A stretch of DNA of 64,000 nt from Cellulophaga sp. F20128 (GCF_023015805.1 NZ_JALKBA010000007.1:62001-126000); one strand, 5' to 3'; counted from the first letter of the stretch, positions 26,786-37,241 are shown. The notes: a model not told the origin generated them from the sequence alone. Numbers and translations: made by a program.

Positions 26786-29700
26786 TTAGAATTTTAAGTT
26801 AACACCCATTCTAATAACACGTCCTGCAGGGTAACCCGCATAGTCATGCCCCAAATTGGTAGTGGCAGAACCGCGTAAAGATACATCTGGACTAAAGCCC
26901 GTATAATCTGTCCATATTGCAATATTTGAACCTGAAACATAAACCCGCAATGCATTTAGGTTTAATTTTCTGGTTAGCTTGCTAGAAAAATTGTATCCAA
27001 TAGTAATGTTTTGCAAACGAACAAAAGACGCATCTTCTATATAGCGATCGCTAAACAAATTAGAACCATTATTACCTTGATCTACTCTTGGCCAAAGGGT
27101 ACTCGGGTTTTCTGGAGTCCACCGGTCATTTGTTACCGCCAAACCTTGGCGACCAGAAAAATCTAACAATCCGTAGTTTTGGATATTAGCAATATCCTTA
27201 CCCAATTGAGAATCTATAAAAAAGCTAAAGTCTAAACCACCAATGGTAAAAGAATTATTGATACCAAAGGTTAGATCTGGTTGGGCATGACCAATTACCG
27301 TTCTATCATCTCCTGTTATTTCACCGTCTGGTGTAACATCCTCATACAATTGCTCCCCAGGGCGGGCGTTGGCAGTAACCGAAGGATAACCTCCGTTATA
27401 ACCATCTACAAATGTATAAGTGGCATTTGGGGTTAGCTGATAAAGATCTACGCGTTCCTGATTGCTCAGTCCTTGAAATTCCACAAAATCATCAAACTGA
27501 GCAATTCCAGTTCTTTTGTAGCCAAAAAATGATCCTATTTCCTCGCCTATTATCAAACGTTGGGTACCTCCAGAAATATAACCTGGATCCCAACCACTAA
27601 ATAGATAATCAGAGGCCATATCTTTTACCTTGGTTTTTCCGGTAGCAATATTGCCATTTAGTGTCCAAGAAAAATTATCGTTACTAACAAGTCTAGCATT
27701 AAATGCCAATTCGTACCCATTTGTTTCTAATGAACCGTAATTTTCGGTAAATGTACCCTGTCCAGACTGTACTGGAATTCTATTGCCTGCAAATAACAAG
27801 TCGTCTGTTGTTTTTTTATAATAGTCTAAAGTAGCCGTAAACCGATCTCTGAAAAATCCCATATCTATTCCCGCATCTAATTGTGTGGTAGTCTCCCATG
27901 TTAAATTTGGGCTAGGCAATTGATTCTGATAATATATAGTAGTGGTAGCCTCATTAAAAGGAGTTAAACCACTGGCATATTGATCTAAAGACTGGTAGGT
28001 ACCAATAGCTTGATTTCCTGCCATACCGTAACTCAATCGCAGTTTTAACTCCGATACTGTCTCATTATTTTTTAAGAAATTCTCTTCTGAAAGTTTATAT
28101 GCAAAAGCTGCTGCTGGAAAAAATGCCCACTTATTATTGGCAGCAAATTTTGAAGATCCATCATACCTACCCGTCAAGGTAAATAAATACTTATTGTTAT
28201 ATGTATAATTTACTCTTCCAAAAACTGAAGCTAATTTATTGGACGAATACCGCACCACATCTGGATCAAAAAACGTTGCAGAACCAGGATCATAATAGGT
28301 TAGAAGATCATTGGCAAACCCATAATTTGAAACATAAATTCCTTCGGTTTCAAACGATTCTAAAGACTGTCCAACAACCGCATTTATCCTATTGCGTTTT
28401 CCTAATTGTTTATTAAAGTTTAAGGTATTTGTTATTGAAGAAGTTGTTACCCTTACATCTCCAGTCTTTGCCCTTCCCCCTTCGGCAACATTATTAGGTA
28501 AAATATTGTACTGATAATAACGCTGTGCTGTATTTCTATTTTGGTAGGTAAAGGTTGTTTTAAAGGATAAAGCATCAGTAAAGCTATACTCCGCATTGAC
28601 ACTTCCGATAAATTGTGTGAGTAAATTATTATATCGATTGGCTTCTAATGCTGTAACAGGTGTCCAAAGTTCTATTCCTTCATCCTCATCATCGGCTAGA
28701 AGCCCTGTTGTAGGCGCAGCTCTAAGGGCTCTAACGATAGCACTTGTAGCTCCTCTCAAATTATTTACACCTGTACTAATCGCAGATTGGTTAGACGTTA
28801 CATGCGAATAATTTATTGTAGTCCCTACCGTAAATCTTTCAGACATATTAGCATTCAGATTAATCCGTGTTGAAGCCCGTTTATAATCTGTACTTTCTAC
28901 AACCCCTTTTGCATTTAGTAGGTTCGATGAAATTAAATAGCGAACTTCCTCATTTCCACCACTAAAATTCACATTCGTATTTGAAGTGGTTCCCGTACGT
29001 ATTATTGTTTTTTGCCAATTACTACTTGGTATTAAACCGGCTCTAGCAGAATCTAATCGCACTATTTGTTCTGGCTCTGTAATAGCATTACCTACATTTG
29101 TAAAAGCTTCTCTATTTAAAATATAATAGTCATTTGATTCTAAGACATCTATGAAATTAGGAACCTCTGTAATACCATATTCTTGTTCTATAGTAATAAC
29201 TCCCTTTCCTGTTTTTCCCTTTTTTGTCGTAATTAATATAACACCATTAGCTCCACGAGAACCATAAATAGCCGTTGAAGATGCATCCTTTAAAATCTCT
29301 ACAGATGCTATATCCGACGGATTAATCATTGACAATGGACTCATAGAAGAACTTTCTACGTCTTGATTACCTAATCCTCCAGCACTTGTATTATCCATAG
29401 GAATACCATCTATAACATACAATGGTTCACTTCCATTTAAGGAGCTCACCGCTCTAACCCTAATTGAAGCTCCAGCTCCTGGTTCCCCAGAACTCTGAGT
29501 TACCAAAACACCAGGGGCTCTACCCGCCAGTGCCTGGTCTAAACCTACAGCACCAGATTTGGAAATCTCCTCTGCCTTTACAGAAGATACGGAACCTGTT
29601 AAATCACTTTTTCTCACACTTCCGTAACCCACAACAACAACTTCTTCTAATTCCTCGCTAGAGTTGGTTAAAACCACATACATTGTAACACCATCTCCAA

Positions 29701-29941
29701 CAACAACTTCTTTGCTTTCCATACCTATAAAGGTGAAAACTAATGTATCTCCAGTCTTAGCAGTAATGGCATAATTTCCATCAAAGTCTGAAGTAGTTCC
29801 CCTTGCAGTTCCCTTAACAATAACAGTAACTCCTAATAAAGGTTCTCCTGATTCTCCTGTAATATTACCTGTAATCCGTTTCTCCTGAGAAAAAACAGAA
29901 ACAGATAGCATAACAAGAAAAATAGTTAGTATTCTTTTCAT
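26786..29941 (-). CDS. SusC/RagA-family TonB-dependent transporter
   Basis: 1051 residues. Signal peptide (SVSVFSQ), then a carboxypeptidase-regulatory-like N-terminal domain (ITGNITGESGEPLLGVTVIV), the EEVVVVGYGS segment, the plug (GLDQALAGRAPGV, ASTAIYGSRGANGVILITTKKG) and a long beta-barrel ending in a hydrophobic residue (GVNLKF). It imports oligosaccharides across the outer membrane with TonB energy. It is the only SusC in the window and thus the likely entry port for the whole locus. Its start faces the large plus-strand sulfatase operon across a 423-base shared promoter region. Confidence 0.97.
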   Translation of the reverse strand: MKRILTIFLVMLSVSVFSQEKRITGNITGESGEPLLGVTVIVKGTARGTTSDFDGNYAITAKTGDTLVFTFIGMESKEVVVGDGVTMYVVLTNSSEELEEVVVVGYGSVRKSDLTGSVSSVKAEEISKSGAVGLDQALAGRAPGVLVTQSSGEPGAGASIRVRAVSSLNGSEPLYVIDGIPMDNTSAGGLGNQDVESSSMSPLSMINPSDIASVEILKDASSTAIYGSRGANGVILITTKKGKTGKGVITIEQEYGITEVPNFIDVLESNDYYILNREAFTNVGNAITEPEQIVRLDSARAGLIPSSNWQKTIIRTGTTSNTNVNFSGGNEEVRYLISSNLLNAKGVVESTDYKRASTRINLNANMSERFTVGTTINYSHVTSNQSAISTGVNNLRGATSAIVRALRAAPTTGLLADDEDEGIELWTPVTALEANRYNNLLTQFIGSVNAEYSFTDALSFKTTFTYQNRNTAQRYYQYNILPNNVAEGGRAKTGDVRVTTSSITNTLNFNKQLGKRNRINAVVGQSLESFETEGIYVSNYGFANDLLTYYDPGSATFFDPDVVRYSSNKLASVFGRVNYTYNNKYLFTLTGRYDGSSKFAANNKWAFFPAAAFAYKLSEENFLKNNETVSELKLRLSYGMAGNQAIGTYQSLDQYASGLTPFNEATTTIYYQNQLPSPNLTWETTTQLDAGIDMGFFRDRFTATLDYYKKTTDDLLFAGNRIPVQSGQGTFTENYGSLETNGYELAFNARLVSNDNFSWTLNGNIATGKTKVKDMASDYLFSGWDPGYISGGTQRLIIGEEIGSFFGYKRTGIAQFDDFVEFQGLSNQERVDLYQLTPNATYTFVDGYNGGYPSVTANARPGEQLYEDVTPDGEITGDDRTVIGHAQPDLTFGINNSFTIGGLDFSFFIDSQLGKDIANIQNYGLLDFSGRQGLAVTNDRWTPENPSTLWPRVDQGNNGSNLFSDRYIEDASFVRLQNITIGYNFSSKLTRKLNLNALRVYVSGSNIAIWTDYTGFSPDVSLRGSATTNLGHDYAGYPAGRVIRMGVNLKF

Positions 29942-30364
29942 AAAATTTAGTTTAATTAGTTAAAACGAATGTATCCTATTTATTAAACCTACTGTTTCTG
30001 TAATCACTCATATGTTTGCTCATATTGTGTAACAATAGCCTGCAACCCTTATTTACTACATTCCATAATTGAGGTATGAGAATAATTCGCAATGTTGTAT
30101 TTATTTTCTAGCAAAGAATAAACAAGAATTGTGGGGCAGTTTACCTTATTGCATTTTAGCTCTATATAAAACAATCTGATTTCAATACTCTTGTTTATGC
30201 GAGAATAGAGCAAGATTAAGACGAAATAGAGTCAATAACTTTACTAAAAATACCCTAATTTGAACTCAAGAAACAACAAACTAAAACAAGGTATATACAG
30301 GAGAAATAAATACCATTTCTAGACTAACTCTTGGATGTAACCAAACTGCAATTAAGATGTAACT
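29942..30364. promoter_or_regulatory. Divergent control region between susC and the large sulfatase operon
   Basis: This 423-base AT-rich gap has no open gene. It must hold promoters for both the susCD unit and the 13-gene plus-strand unit. No convincing full promoter was found by eye; on the plus strand TATGTTTG near 30012 fits the -7 consensus but is far from 30365. GAGAATA-like words recur near 30079 and 30203. As the only large divergent spacer in the locus, it is the most likely binding site for the hybrid regulator at 48361. Confidence 0.5.
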
Positions 30365-31870
30365 ATGACAATTACAATAAAAGGACTTTTGGGGTTTACA
30401 TTACTATTTGTTGTACAGTTTCTAACTGGGCAATCGGAAGCTACTAATATTCGTCCTAATATTATCTACCTAATGGCCGATGACCAAAACACATTATCTG
30501 TAGGTTGTTATGGTAATTCTGAAGTTCTTACTCCTCATATGGACAAGTTGGGAAATGACGGACTCATCTTTGACAAGCACTACAATACCACATCTATATG
30601 TATGGCTAGTAGAGCCTCTGTAATGACCGGAATGTATGAATATAAAACAGGTACTAATTTTAACCACGGCAATATGAAGCCTGAGGTGTGGCTAAAATCA
30701 TACCCGGTCCTTTTAAAAGAAGCCGGATACATATCGGCTTTTGCTGGTAAATTTGGATTTGAGGTTGAAGGCAAAGGCCTTTGTGAAGATGATTTTGATT
30801 TTTGGGGAGGTGCTCCTGGGCAATCTAGTTATAAAACCGCTGCAAATAAATCGATGCAAAAATATGCAGAAAAATATCCACATTCTACCTTATCCTACGG
30901 TGCTTTTGGACAAGATGTTATTGCGGCATCTGTAAAATTAAACAAACCGTTCTGTTTATCCATCAGTTTTAAAGCACCACACAAACCAGCAACTCCTGAC
31001 CCAAAATTTGATTCCATTTATCAAGGAAAAACATTTACCAAACCCGGTAATTTTGGACGAGAATATGCAAAACACCTTTCTGAACAAAGTAAATCTGGCC
31101 GGCAATATCCTAGGTTTACAGAATGGCATTACGATACCGACTACGATGGTGAGATGCAAAAATATTACCAACAAATTTATGCCATAGATGTAGCTATTGG
31201 AATGATACGAGATGAACTGGAAAAGATGGGAATTTCTGATAATACTGTAATTATCTACACCAGTGATAACGGCTATATTAATGGCTCTCATGGGTATGGT
31301 TCCAAGGTATTACCTATGGAAGAATCATCACGTGTACCACTACTTATTTATGACCCACGATCCAAAACCTCGGGCAAAAAATTAAGAACAAATGCGCTAA
31401 CAGGAAACATTGATTTTGCGCCTACCATTTTAGAATTGGCAGGCCTTCCCATCCCAGAAAATATGGACGGAAAAAGTCTTGTCCCCATTCTAAAAAACCC
31501 AAAAAAAGACATTCGAAATCAAATGGCATTTATCAATGTATATGGTCCTATAGCCACGCATAGTCTTAGCTGCCTTACCAAACAATGGAAGTATACCTAT
31601 TGGTGGTATGGAAAAGGAATGGAGCCTGTTGAAGAATTATTTGATTTAAAAAACGATCCCTTAGAACTTAAAAACTGTGCCACCGATGCTAACTACAGTT
31701 CAGAGCTCGCTATCATGCGCACAAAATATGCCAAGGAATTAGCACTATGGAAAAAAGAAAGTGTTCCCTATAATGATTATGAACGCTATGGCGTGTTGTT
31801 TGACAAAACAATTTCGTGGAATAAAAAAGAGAATCTAGCTGAAGGAAACAAACCTAGTAAAGACAAATAG
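30365..31870 (+). CDS. S1-family sulfatase with Ala in place of Pro in the modification motif
   Basis: 501 residues, signal peptide to about residue 23. Metal ligands in MADDQNTLS. The formylglycine motif reads CMASR (Cys79), so the usual Pro is Ala; C/S-x-A/P-x-R variants are known among sulfatases, and the Ser and Arg are kept. [13 protein letters not shown] and a late [14 protein letters not shown] block follow. It resembles heparan N-sulfatase/sulfoglucosamine-type or broad S1 members with the C-Y-G-N segment, but this is weak. It opens the large plus-strand operon and ends next to the TIM-barrel paralog C (adjacent stop and start). Confidence 0.9.
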   Translation: MTITIKGLLGFTLLFVVQFLTGQSEATNIRPNIIYLMADDQNTLSVGCYGNSEVLTPHMDKLGNDGLIFDKHYNTTSICMASRASVMTGMYEYKTGTNFNHGNMKPEVWLKSYPVLLKEAGYISAFAGKFGFEVEGKGLCEDDFDFWGGAPGQSSYKTAANKSMQKYAEKYPHSTLSYGAFGQDVIAASVKLNKPFCLSISFKAPHKPATPDPKFDSIYQGKTFTKPGNFGREYAKHLSEQSKSGRQYPRFTEWHYDTDYDGEMQKYYQQIYAIDVAIGMIRDELEKMGISDNTVIIYTSDNGYINGSHGYGSKVLPMEESSRVPLLIYDPRSKTSGKKLRTNALTGNIDFAPTILELAGLPIPENMDGKSLVPILKNPKKDIRNQMAFINVYGPIATHSLSCLTKQWKYTYWWYGKGMEPVEELFDLKNDPLELKNCATDANYSSELAIMRTKYAKELALWKKESVPYNDYERYGVLFDKTISWNKKENLAEGNKPSKDK

Positions 31871-33049
31871 ATGAACTACAAATTCGCACTTTTAATGGTA
31901 ATTCTCTGTCACAATCTAGGCACAACACAAGAAAAGAAAACCGTTACAAATCAGAAGAATTTTCCTGAATTTTCTTGGGATACCATGCCGCTTTATATGC
32001 ACCTTAGAAAAGGTACAGCTTTCAATAAGAAAGAAGTTGCCTTTTTAGCTAAATTCCCCTTGATCACTTTTGAAAAAACTACAGGAAGTAAAACCTATGG
32101 CTCTACAGAGTCCGGTACCATTGAAGCTGCAAAAGCTGTTAAAATGATAAATCCTAAAACCAAAATATTATACTATAAAAATGTAGTTATCAATTGGGGG
32201 GCCTATAAAGAAGATGAAGTATTTCTAAAAGAATACCCTGATGCACTTCTTAGAAATGCAGATGAAAAAAAAGCCTTAATGCCGAATGGCAAAACTGGTT
32301 TTTTTGATATTTCACAGGAATATATTCGTTCGTATTGGCTAAACCATATAAGAAAAGTCACCGACAATCCCCATATTGACGGAGTATTTTTAGACGCCAA
32401 TATTAAAGCCTTGGTTCCCGCATTTTTTAATAGCAGGGTGGGCACAGAAAAACAAAAAGAAATTGAGTTGGGTTACCTTTCCATGATGCAACAGTTACAC
32501 GATCGTTTCGGAAAAGACAACTTACTTATTGCCAACATAATTCGTGTTCGACCCGAATTTAAGGATGAAGGGCAAGAATATTTAAAATTTTTTAACGGAT
32601 CTTATATAGAAGGTTTTGAACATGAAAATTTTGGAATGACCTATGCAGAGTATCTTTCCAAAGGGATCCAAGCCGTTCAAAACGCAGCACAAAACGGGAA
32701 TATCATTGCCATGTCTCTAGGGATAGGCAAAGCCTTGCAAAATTCCGAAATAGGTTTTGACGATAAAAGAGGGCAGCTTCAGAATACTGAAAAAATTAAA
32801 GAACGGATAGACTACCTGTTGGCCATATTCTTGGTCTGTGCAGAAAAGTACAGTTATGTATATCCGCATGACGGATATGGCATAGAAAAATCGAGTATTT
32901 GGATGAAAACATTTCCGCAATATAATAGGAAGTTAGGCCCACCAAAAGCAGCGGCAAAAAAGGAAGGATATGTCTATACAAGATCCTTTGAATATGTAGA
33001 TGTTTGGCTAGATATTGAGCAGCAAAAAGCGGTGTTACATTGGAAATAA
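31871..33049 (+). CDS. Putative TIM-barrel glycoside hydrolase (GHL15-like), paralog C
   Basis: 392 residues, signal peptide ending near GTTQE. Blocks shared with paralogs at 12239 and 21894 are FSWDTMPLYMHLR, DGVFLDAN (Asp170, Asp175), YIEGFEHENFG (Glu247, Glu250) and a tail FEYVDVWLDIEQQKA ending HWK. The start codon follows the sulfatase stop without a gap, and the next sulfatase begins 12 bases after its stop, so it is translated as part of the operon. It is the most divergent of the three paralogs and may differ in specificity. Confidence 0.6.
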   Translation: MNYKFALLMVILCHNLGTTQEKKTVTNQKNFPEFSWDTMPLYMHLRKGTAFNKKEVAFLAKFPLITFEKTTGSKTYGSTESGTIEAAKAVKMINPKTKILYYKNVVINWGAYKEDEVFLKEYPDALLRNADEKKALMPNGKTGFFDISQEYIRSYWLNHIRKVTDNPHIDGVFLDANIKALVPAFFNSRVGTEKQKEIELGYLSMMQQLHDRFGKDNLLIANIIRVRPEFKDEGQEYLKFFNGSYIEGFEHENFGMTYAEYLSKGIQAVQNAAQNGNIIAMSLGIGKALQNSEIGFDDKRGQLQNTEKIKERIDYLLAIFLVCAEKYSYVYPHDGYGIEKSSIWMKTFPQYNRKLGPPKAAAKKEGYVYTRSFEYVDVWLDIEQQKAVLHWK

Positions 33050-33061
33050 AAACAATACTTT

Positions 33062-34966
33062 ATGAAACGAATTAAATTAGGCGGACTCAAATGTGCATGG
33101 ATACTTGTATTGCTATTGTTTATTCAGTGTAAGGTAAGTGGTCAAAAAGATGAAGTAAAACCGAATATTATTATTTTTTATGCGGATGATTTAGGTTGGC
33201 AAGACACGCAACTAAATGACTTGGATGCTCCAACGCCTTGGGAAACACCCAATCTTTTAAAGTTGGCAAAAGAAGGAATAAATTTCACAAACGCCTATTC
33301 TCCCGCACCAACATGTGCACCATCCAGATGTGCTCTTTTAAGTGGATTACACCCAGCCAAAACAGGAATTACACATGTGTCTGGAGGGGATGTTCCGTCA
33401 GCTAGATATACAAATTATGTAGCGCCATACTACCCAATAGGGCTTATGCCTGAAAATTTTACTATAGCAGAATCTTTAAAAAAGAATGGATATATAACCG
33501 GACATGTTGGAAAATGGCATGCTGGTGGTCTTAAAATTCAAAGCCCATCAAATCAAGGATTCGATTTTGTACATGAATCGAGAGGAGCTCACCAAGGCCC
33601 TAAAAATCCTGGCAATCGTTTAACTGAGTTTGCAACGTATGCAAAGAATGACAAATATCGCTTAAGTGACGAAAAATATCCTCCATTTACTACAGAATCT
33701 CCAAATGGTATTTCTTATCCAAAAGACGATGTTACGGAGAATGCTCTAAAATTCATAAGGCAAAGTAAAGAAGAACCTTTCTTTTTGTATTTAGCACATT
33801 GGTTGGTACACGCGCCTATTCACACTAAAAACAAGGAATTATTACAATATTACAGTGATAAGTTAGGAGTAGATTTTCCTACCAAAGACATTCCTGTTAC
33901 CACAGAAGGACAAACAAATCCTTACTATGGAGCTATGGTTACTACTTTAGATTGGAGTTTAGGTCGTATAGTAGATTTATTAAAGAAAACAGACGACCCA
34001 AGAAATCCTGGAAAAAAATTATATGAGACTACTTATATATTTTTCTCTTCTGATAATGGAGGTGTTGAAAGAGCAAATAGAGATATTGTTACAGATAATG
34101 CTCCTTTAGATGAAGGTAAAAAATACGCTCAAGAAGGAGGAATTAGAGTACCAATGGTTATTGCAGGACCAAATCTTCCAAAAGGAAAAACATTTGATTA
34201 TTTAATAAATCAGTTAGATTTTTACCCTACGATTTTAAATCTTACGCAAAGTAAAATAGCAACTGAGTATAGTTCAGATTTAGATGGCTTAGATATTTCT
34301 GGAGTTTTACTAAATAATGAGAAAAACATTAAAGGTAAAAATGGAAAAGCGAGAGAAGATTTATGGTGGCATTTTCCCCATAATCAAGATCATCAAATGC
34401 AATCTGCCATAAGAGCAGGTGATTTTAAGTTGTACAAAAACCATCTAAAAGGTAATTACGAATTGTATCAATTGTACAACAATGGAAAAAGAGTAGATTT
34501 AGAGGAGAAATTTGATATAGCATCAAAATCACCTGAAGTTGTTAAGGCGTTGTCTGAAAAATTAGAGAAATATCTAAAAGATTATGATGCTAAACTTCCT
34601 TATAAGGATCCTTTAAAAACTAAAGATGCTTCCGAAAAACAAAATATAGCTTCTATTCCTATTGTGGAAATTGATTCATTTGACTCCAAAACAAATAAAC
34701 TTTCTGTTACATTAGTAAATGGAAAAACGGACGTAACTGAAAGCTATGCACTTATAAAAATAGGCGACCCTCCAAGTTTTGATAAGAATGGTACTAAAAG
34801 AAAACTCGGAAAACATGGTACAACTTATATAAAAGTGCCTGTTGAAAGTAGTGAAAATGGATTAGCATACACTGTATCAGTTCCTAAAGAGGCGTTAGAG
34901 TGCGGTATTATTCTAATAGATAAAAACAAGTTTATTGTGAAAAGTAAATTTCATAAAATAAACTAA
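33062..34966 (+). CDS. S1-family sulfatase with C-terminal extension
   Basis: 634 residues with a lipoprotein-like signal (LLLFIQC). YADDLGWQD holds metal ligands; APTCAPSRCALLSG has Cys85 for formylglycine; GHVGKWHAGG and FSSDNGGVE follow. About 100 extra C-terminal residues form a likely beta-rich tail. The second half of the gene is clearly more AT-rich than its neighbours in a hand count (about 28-33 percent GC in sampled lines against about 40-45 percent), with many TTA and AAA codons, which could mean separate acquisition. It lies within the tight plus-strand operon. Confidence 0.93.
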   Translation: MKRIKLGGLKCAWILVLLLFIQCKVSGQKDEVKPNIIIFYADDLGWQDTQLNDLDAPTPWETPNLLKLAKEGINFTNAYSPAPTCAPSRCALLSGLHPAKTGITHVSGGDVPSARYTNYVAPYYPIGLMPENFTIAESLKKNGYITGHVGKWHAGGLKIQSPSNQGFDFVHESRGAHQGPKNPGNRLTEFATYAKNDKYRLSDEKYPPFTTESPNGISYPKDDVTENALKFIRQSKEEPFFLYLAHWLVHAPIHTKNKELLQYYSDKLGVDFPTKDIPVTTEGQTNPYYGAMVTTLDWSLGRIVDLLKKTDDPRNPGKKLYETTYIFFSSDNGGVERANRDIVTDNAPLDEGKKYAQEGGIRVPMVIAGPNLPKGKTFDYLINQLDFYPTILNLTQSKIATEYSSDLDGLDISGVLLNNEKNIKGKNGKAREDLWWHFPHNQDHQMQSAIRAGDFKLYKNHLKGNYELYQLYNNGKRVDLEEKFDIASKSPEVVKALSEKLEKYLKDYDAKLPYKDPLKTKDASEKQNIASIPIVEIDSFDSKTNKLSVTLVNGKTDVTESYALIKIGDPPSFDKNGTKRKLGKHGTTYIKVPVESSENGLAYTVSVPKEALECGIILIDKNKFIVKSKFHKIN

Positions 34967-34973
34967 TTAAACT

Positions 34974-36467
34974 ATGAAAATTAAAATCATAAAGAACTCA
35001 GTTGTAATCTGTTGCTTGTGCTACCTTTTTTTGGTTCAAATTAGCAATGCTCAAAAAACGAATAACTCTCTAAAAAACAGCAGACCGAACATTATCTTTG
35101 TAATGACAGATGACCAGGGCATGGGCGATTTGTCTTGTATGGGGAACAAGGTTGTAAAAACCCCACATATTGATGCTTTCTATAAAAAATCGACCCGATT
35201 TACAGAATACCATGTAAGTCCAACATGTGCGCCAACGAGAGCTGCTTTAATGAGCGGCCGCCACGAATTTAGAGTGGGTGTTACCCACACCATTTTGGAG
35301 CGCGAAAGAATGGCTTTGGATGTTCATACCTTACCACAGGTATTACAATCGGCTGGCTATAACACTGGACTTTTTGGAAAATGGCATTTGGGCGATGGTG
35401 AAGAATATCTTCCACAAAATCGCGGTTTCGACGAGGTTTTAATGCATGGCGCCGGAGGCATAGGGCAGGTATCTTTGGGAGATTTTCCCCCAAACAAGGA
35501 AAATTTGTATTTTGACAATGTCTTGCTACACAACCAAACCATTGTTAAAACCAAAGGTTTTTGTACCGATGTCTTTTTTAATGCCGCCTTGGCTTGGACA
35601 AAAAAGCAACTTGAAGCTCAAAAATCTTATTTTACCTATATTTCTTTAAATGCACCGCACGCACCGCTTATTGCACCCGAGGCCTATACCAAACGTTTTT
35701 TAGATTTGGGGTATGATAAAGGAACCGCTGGTAGGTATGGCATGATAGAGAATATTGATGCTAATTTTGGGATGCTTATGAACAAACTAAAAGAGTGGGA
35801 TGCTTTAGACAATACCCTTGTAATCTTTACCACAGACAATGGTGGCACACATTTAAGAGGTTCCTTAAACGGAGAGAAAGTAGTTCATTTTAATGCGGGT
35901 TTAAAAGGCGGTAAAAATTCACCCTATGAAGGCGGAAACCACGTTCCTTTCTTTTGGTATTGGAAAGGCGTATTATCAGAAGGAAAGGATATCAATGCCC
36001 TTACGGCTCATATCGATATTTACAAAACCTTTGCTGACTTGGCTGGTGCCAAATTACCAAAAAAAATGCAGCCTCTTGAAGGCAGATCCCTTTTGCCCTT
36101 ACTAGAAAATACTGAAGAATCATGGGAAGATCTCATGTTATTTACCCATTGTGGGAGATGGGATACTGGCGAAACATCAGAGGCAAAATACAAGAAATTC
36201 GCTATACGTACACAGCAATGGCGCTTTGTAAACAATAAAGAACTATACGATATTTCTATAGATCCAGGGGAAACCACAAATGTTGCAGCATCGAATGCTG
36301 ATATTCTAGCGAAGTTTAAGGCCCCGTATGATCGTTGGTGGAAAACTTCTTTACCCTTAATGGTGAATGAAAACCGCGATAAAGTTGCAACACAACCTTT
36401 GCATACTCGCTATTACAAACAATTAAAGGAACAAGGGATACCAGCTTGGCACCCAGAGTTTAACTAA
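34974..36467 (+). CDS. S1-family sulfatase
   Basis: 497 residues with signal peptide ending ISNAQ. TDDQGMGD carries metal ligands, SPTCAPTR has Cys85, and GKWHLGDGEEYLP and EGGNHVPFFW follow. The core resembles the sulfatases at 10434, 13522 and 37242, but it lacks their C-terminal accessory domain, ending shortly after the core. It starts 7 bases after the previous stop. It acts on sulfate esters; position specificity is not readable. Confidence 0.94.
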   Translation: MKIKIIKNSVVICCLCYLFLVQISNAQKTNNSLKNSRPNIIFVMTDDQGMGDLSCMGNKVVKTPHIDAFYKKSTRFTEYHVSPTCAPTRAALMSGRHEFRVGVTHTILERERMALDVHTLPQVLQSAGYNTGLFGKWHLGDGEEYLPQNRGFDEVLMHGAGGIGQVSLGDFPPNKENLYFDNVLLHNQTIVKTKGFCTDVFFNAALAWTKKQLEAQKSYFTYISLNAPHAPLIAPEAYTKRFLDLGYDKGTAGRYGMIENIDANFGMLMNKLKEWDALDNTLVIFTTDNGGTHLRGSLNGEKVVHFNAGLKGGKNSPYEGGNHVPFFWYWKGVLSEGKDINALTAHIDIYKTFADLAGAKLPKKMQPLEGRSLLPLLENTEESWEDLMLFTHCGRWDTGETSEAKYKKFAIRTQQWRFVNNKELYDISIDPGETTNVAASNADILAKFKAPYDRWWKTSLPLMVNENRDKVATQPLHTRYYKQLKEQGIPAWHPEFN

Positions 36468-36477
36468 AAGCATAAAA

Positions 36478-37215
36478 ATGAGAGTAGCACTATTTTTTAC
36501 TTTTTACTTTTTCATCACATTTCATATGCTTTCTGCTCAAGAAAGTAATAGATCTAACACTATATGGGAAAACCCTTTTAAATCCGAAACTTATTATCAA
36601 ATAACACCTTCTAAAACAGTAAGAAATCAGAAAATATTTGAGGTAAAAGGTAAGAAAATAAAGGCTTTATTTGATTGGGAAGATAAAAAAGCACCTTTTG
36701 GGATGATTGTTACAAAGAAGGAATACGGCTATTACAATCTTGAATTTAAATACAAATGGGGTAAGCGAAAGTTTGAACCAAGGGCTAAAGAAAAAAGGGA
36801 TGCAGGAATACTATTTCATATTCAAAAAAACAGAAATGAAATTTGGCCTTCATCCTTGGAGTGTCAAATACAAGAAGGTGACACGGGGGATTTATGGGTT
36901 ATAAAAGGGCCTAAAGTTTCCGTTGTGCTAGAAGACGGAACAACTAAATTCATTGATTCCTCACAAAAACAAAAATACTTGCGCAACATAAAATTCAATA
37001 ATTATGAAAATAAGGGATGGAATCTTGTACGCCTAGAAGTTCGTGGTTCAGAATCGGCAAAATTCTATGTCAACGGGCATTTGGTAAATGAAATTAAGGA
37101 TTTCTTAAAGGATGATGATTCGCCCCTAACCAAAGGCAGTATCTTGTTACAAGCTGAAGGTGCCGAAATTACTTATAAAAACATACGAATCCAGGAGTTA
37201 GCTAGCACAAAATAA
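36478..37215 (+). CDS. DUF1080 (3-keto-glycoside hydrolase-like) exported protein
   Basis: 245 residues, signal peptide to about residue 21 (HMLSAQ). A concanavalin-like beta-sandwich of the DUF1080 type is seen: MIVTKKEYGYYNLEFKYKWG, DAGILFHIQ, WPSSLECQIQEGDTGD, and the end VNGHLVNEIKD with the strand ITYKNIRIQEL. Members of this family have been shown to cleave 3-keto glycosides; others may only bind sugars. It sits between two sulfatases and 10 bases after the first. A paralog lies at 47280 and a fused copy in the dehydrogenase at 18913. Confidence 0.8.
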   Translation: MRVALFFTFYFFITFHMLSAQESNRSNTIWENPFKSETYYQITPSKTVRNQKIFEVKGKKIKALFDWEDKKAPFGMIVTKKEYGYYNLEFKYKWGKRKFEPRAKEKRDAGILFHIQKNRNEIWPSSLECQIQEGDTGDLWVIKGPKVSVVLEDGTTKFIDSSQKQKYLRNIKFNNYENKGWNLVRLEVRGSESAKFYVNGHLVNEIKDFLKDDDSPLTKGSILLQAEGAEITYKNIRIQELASTK

Positions 37216-37241
37216 AGAACGACTAAGTAAAAAAATAGAAA

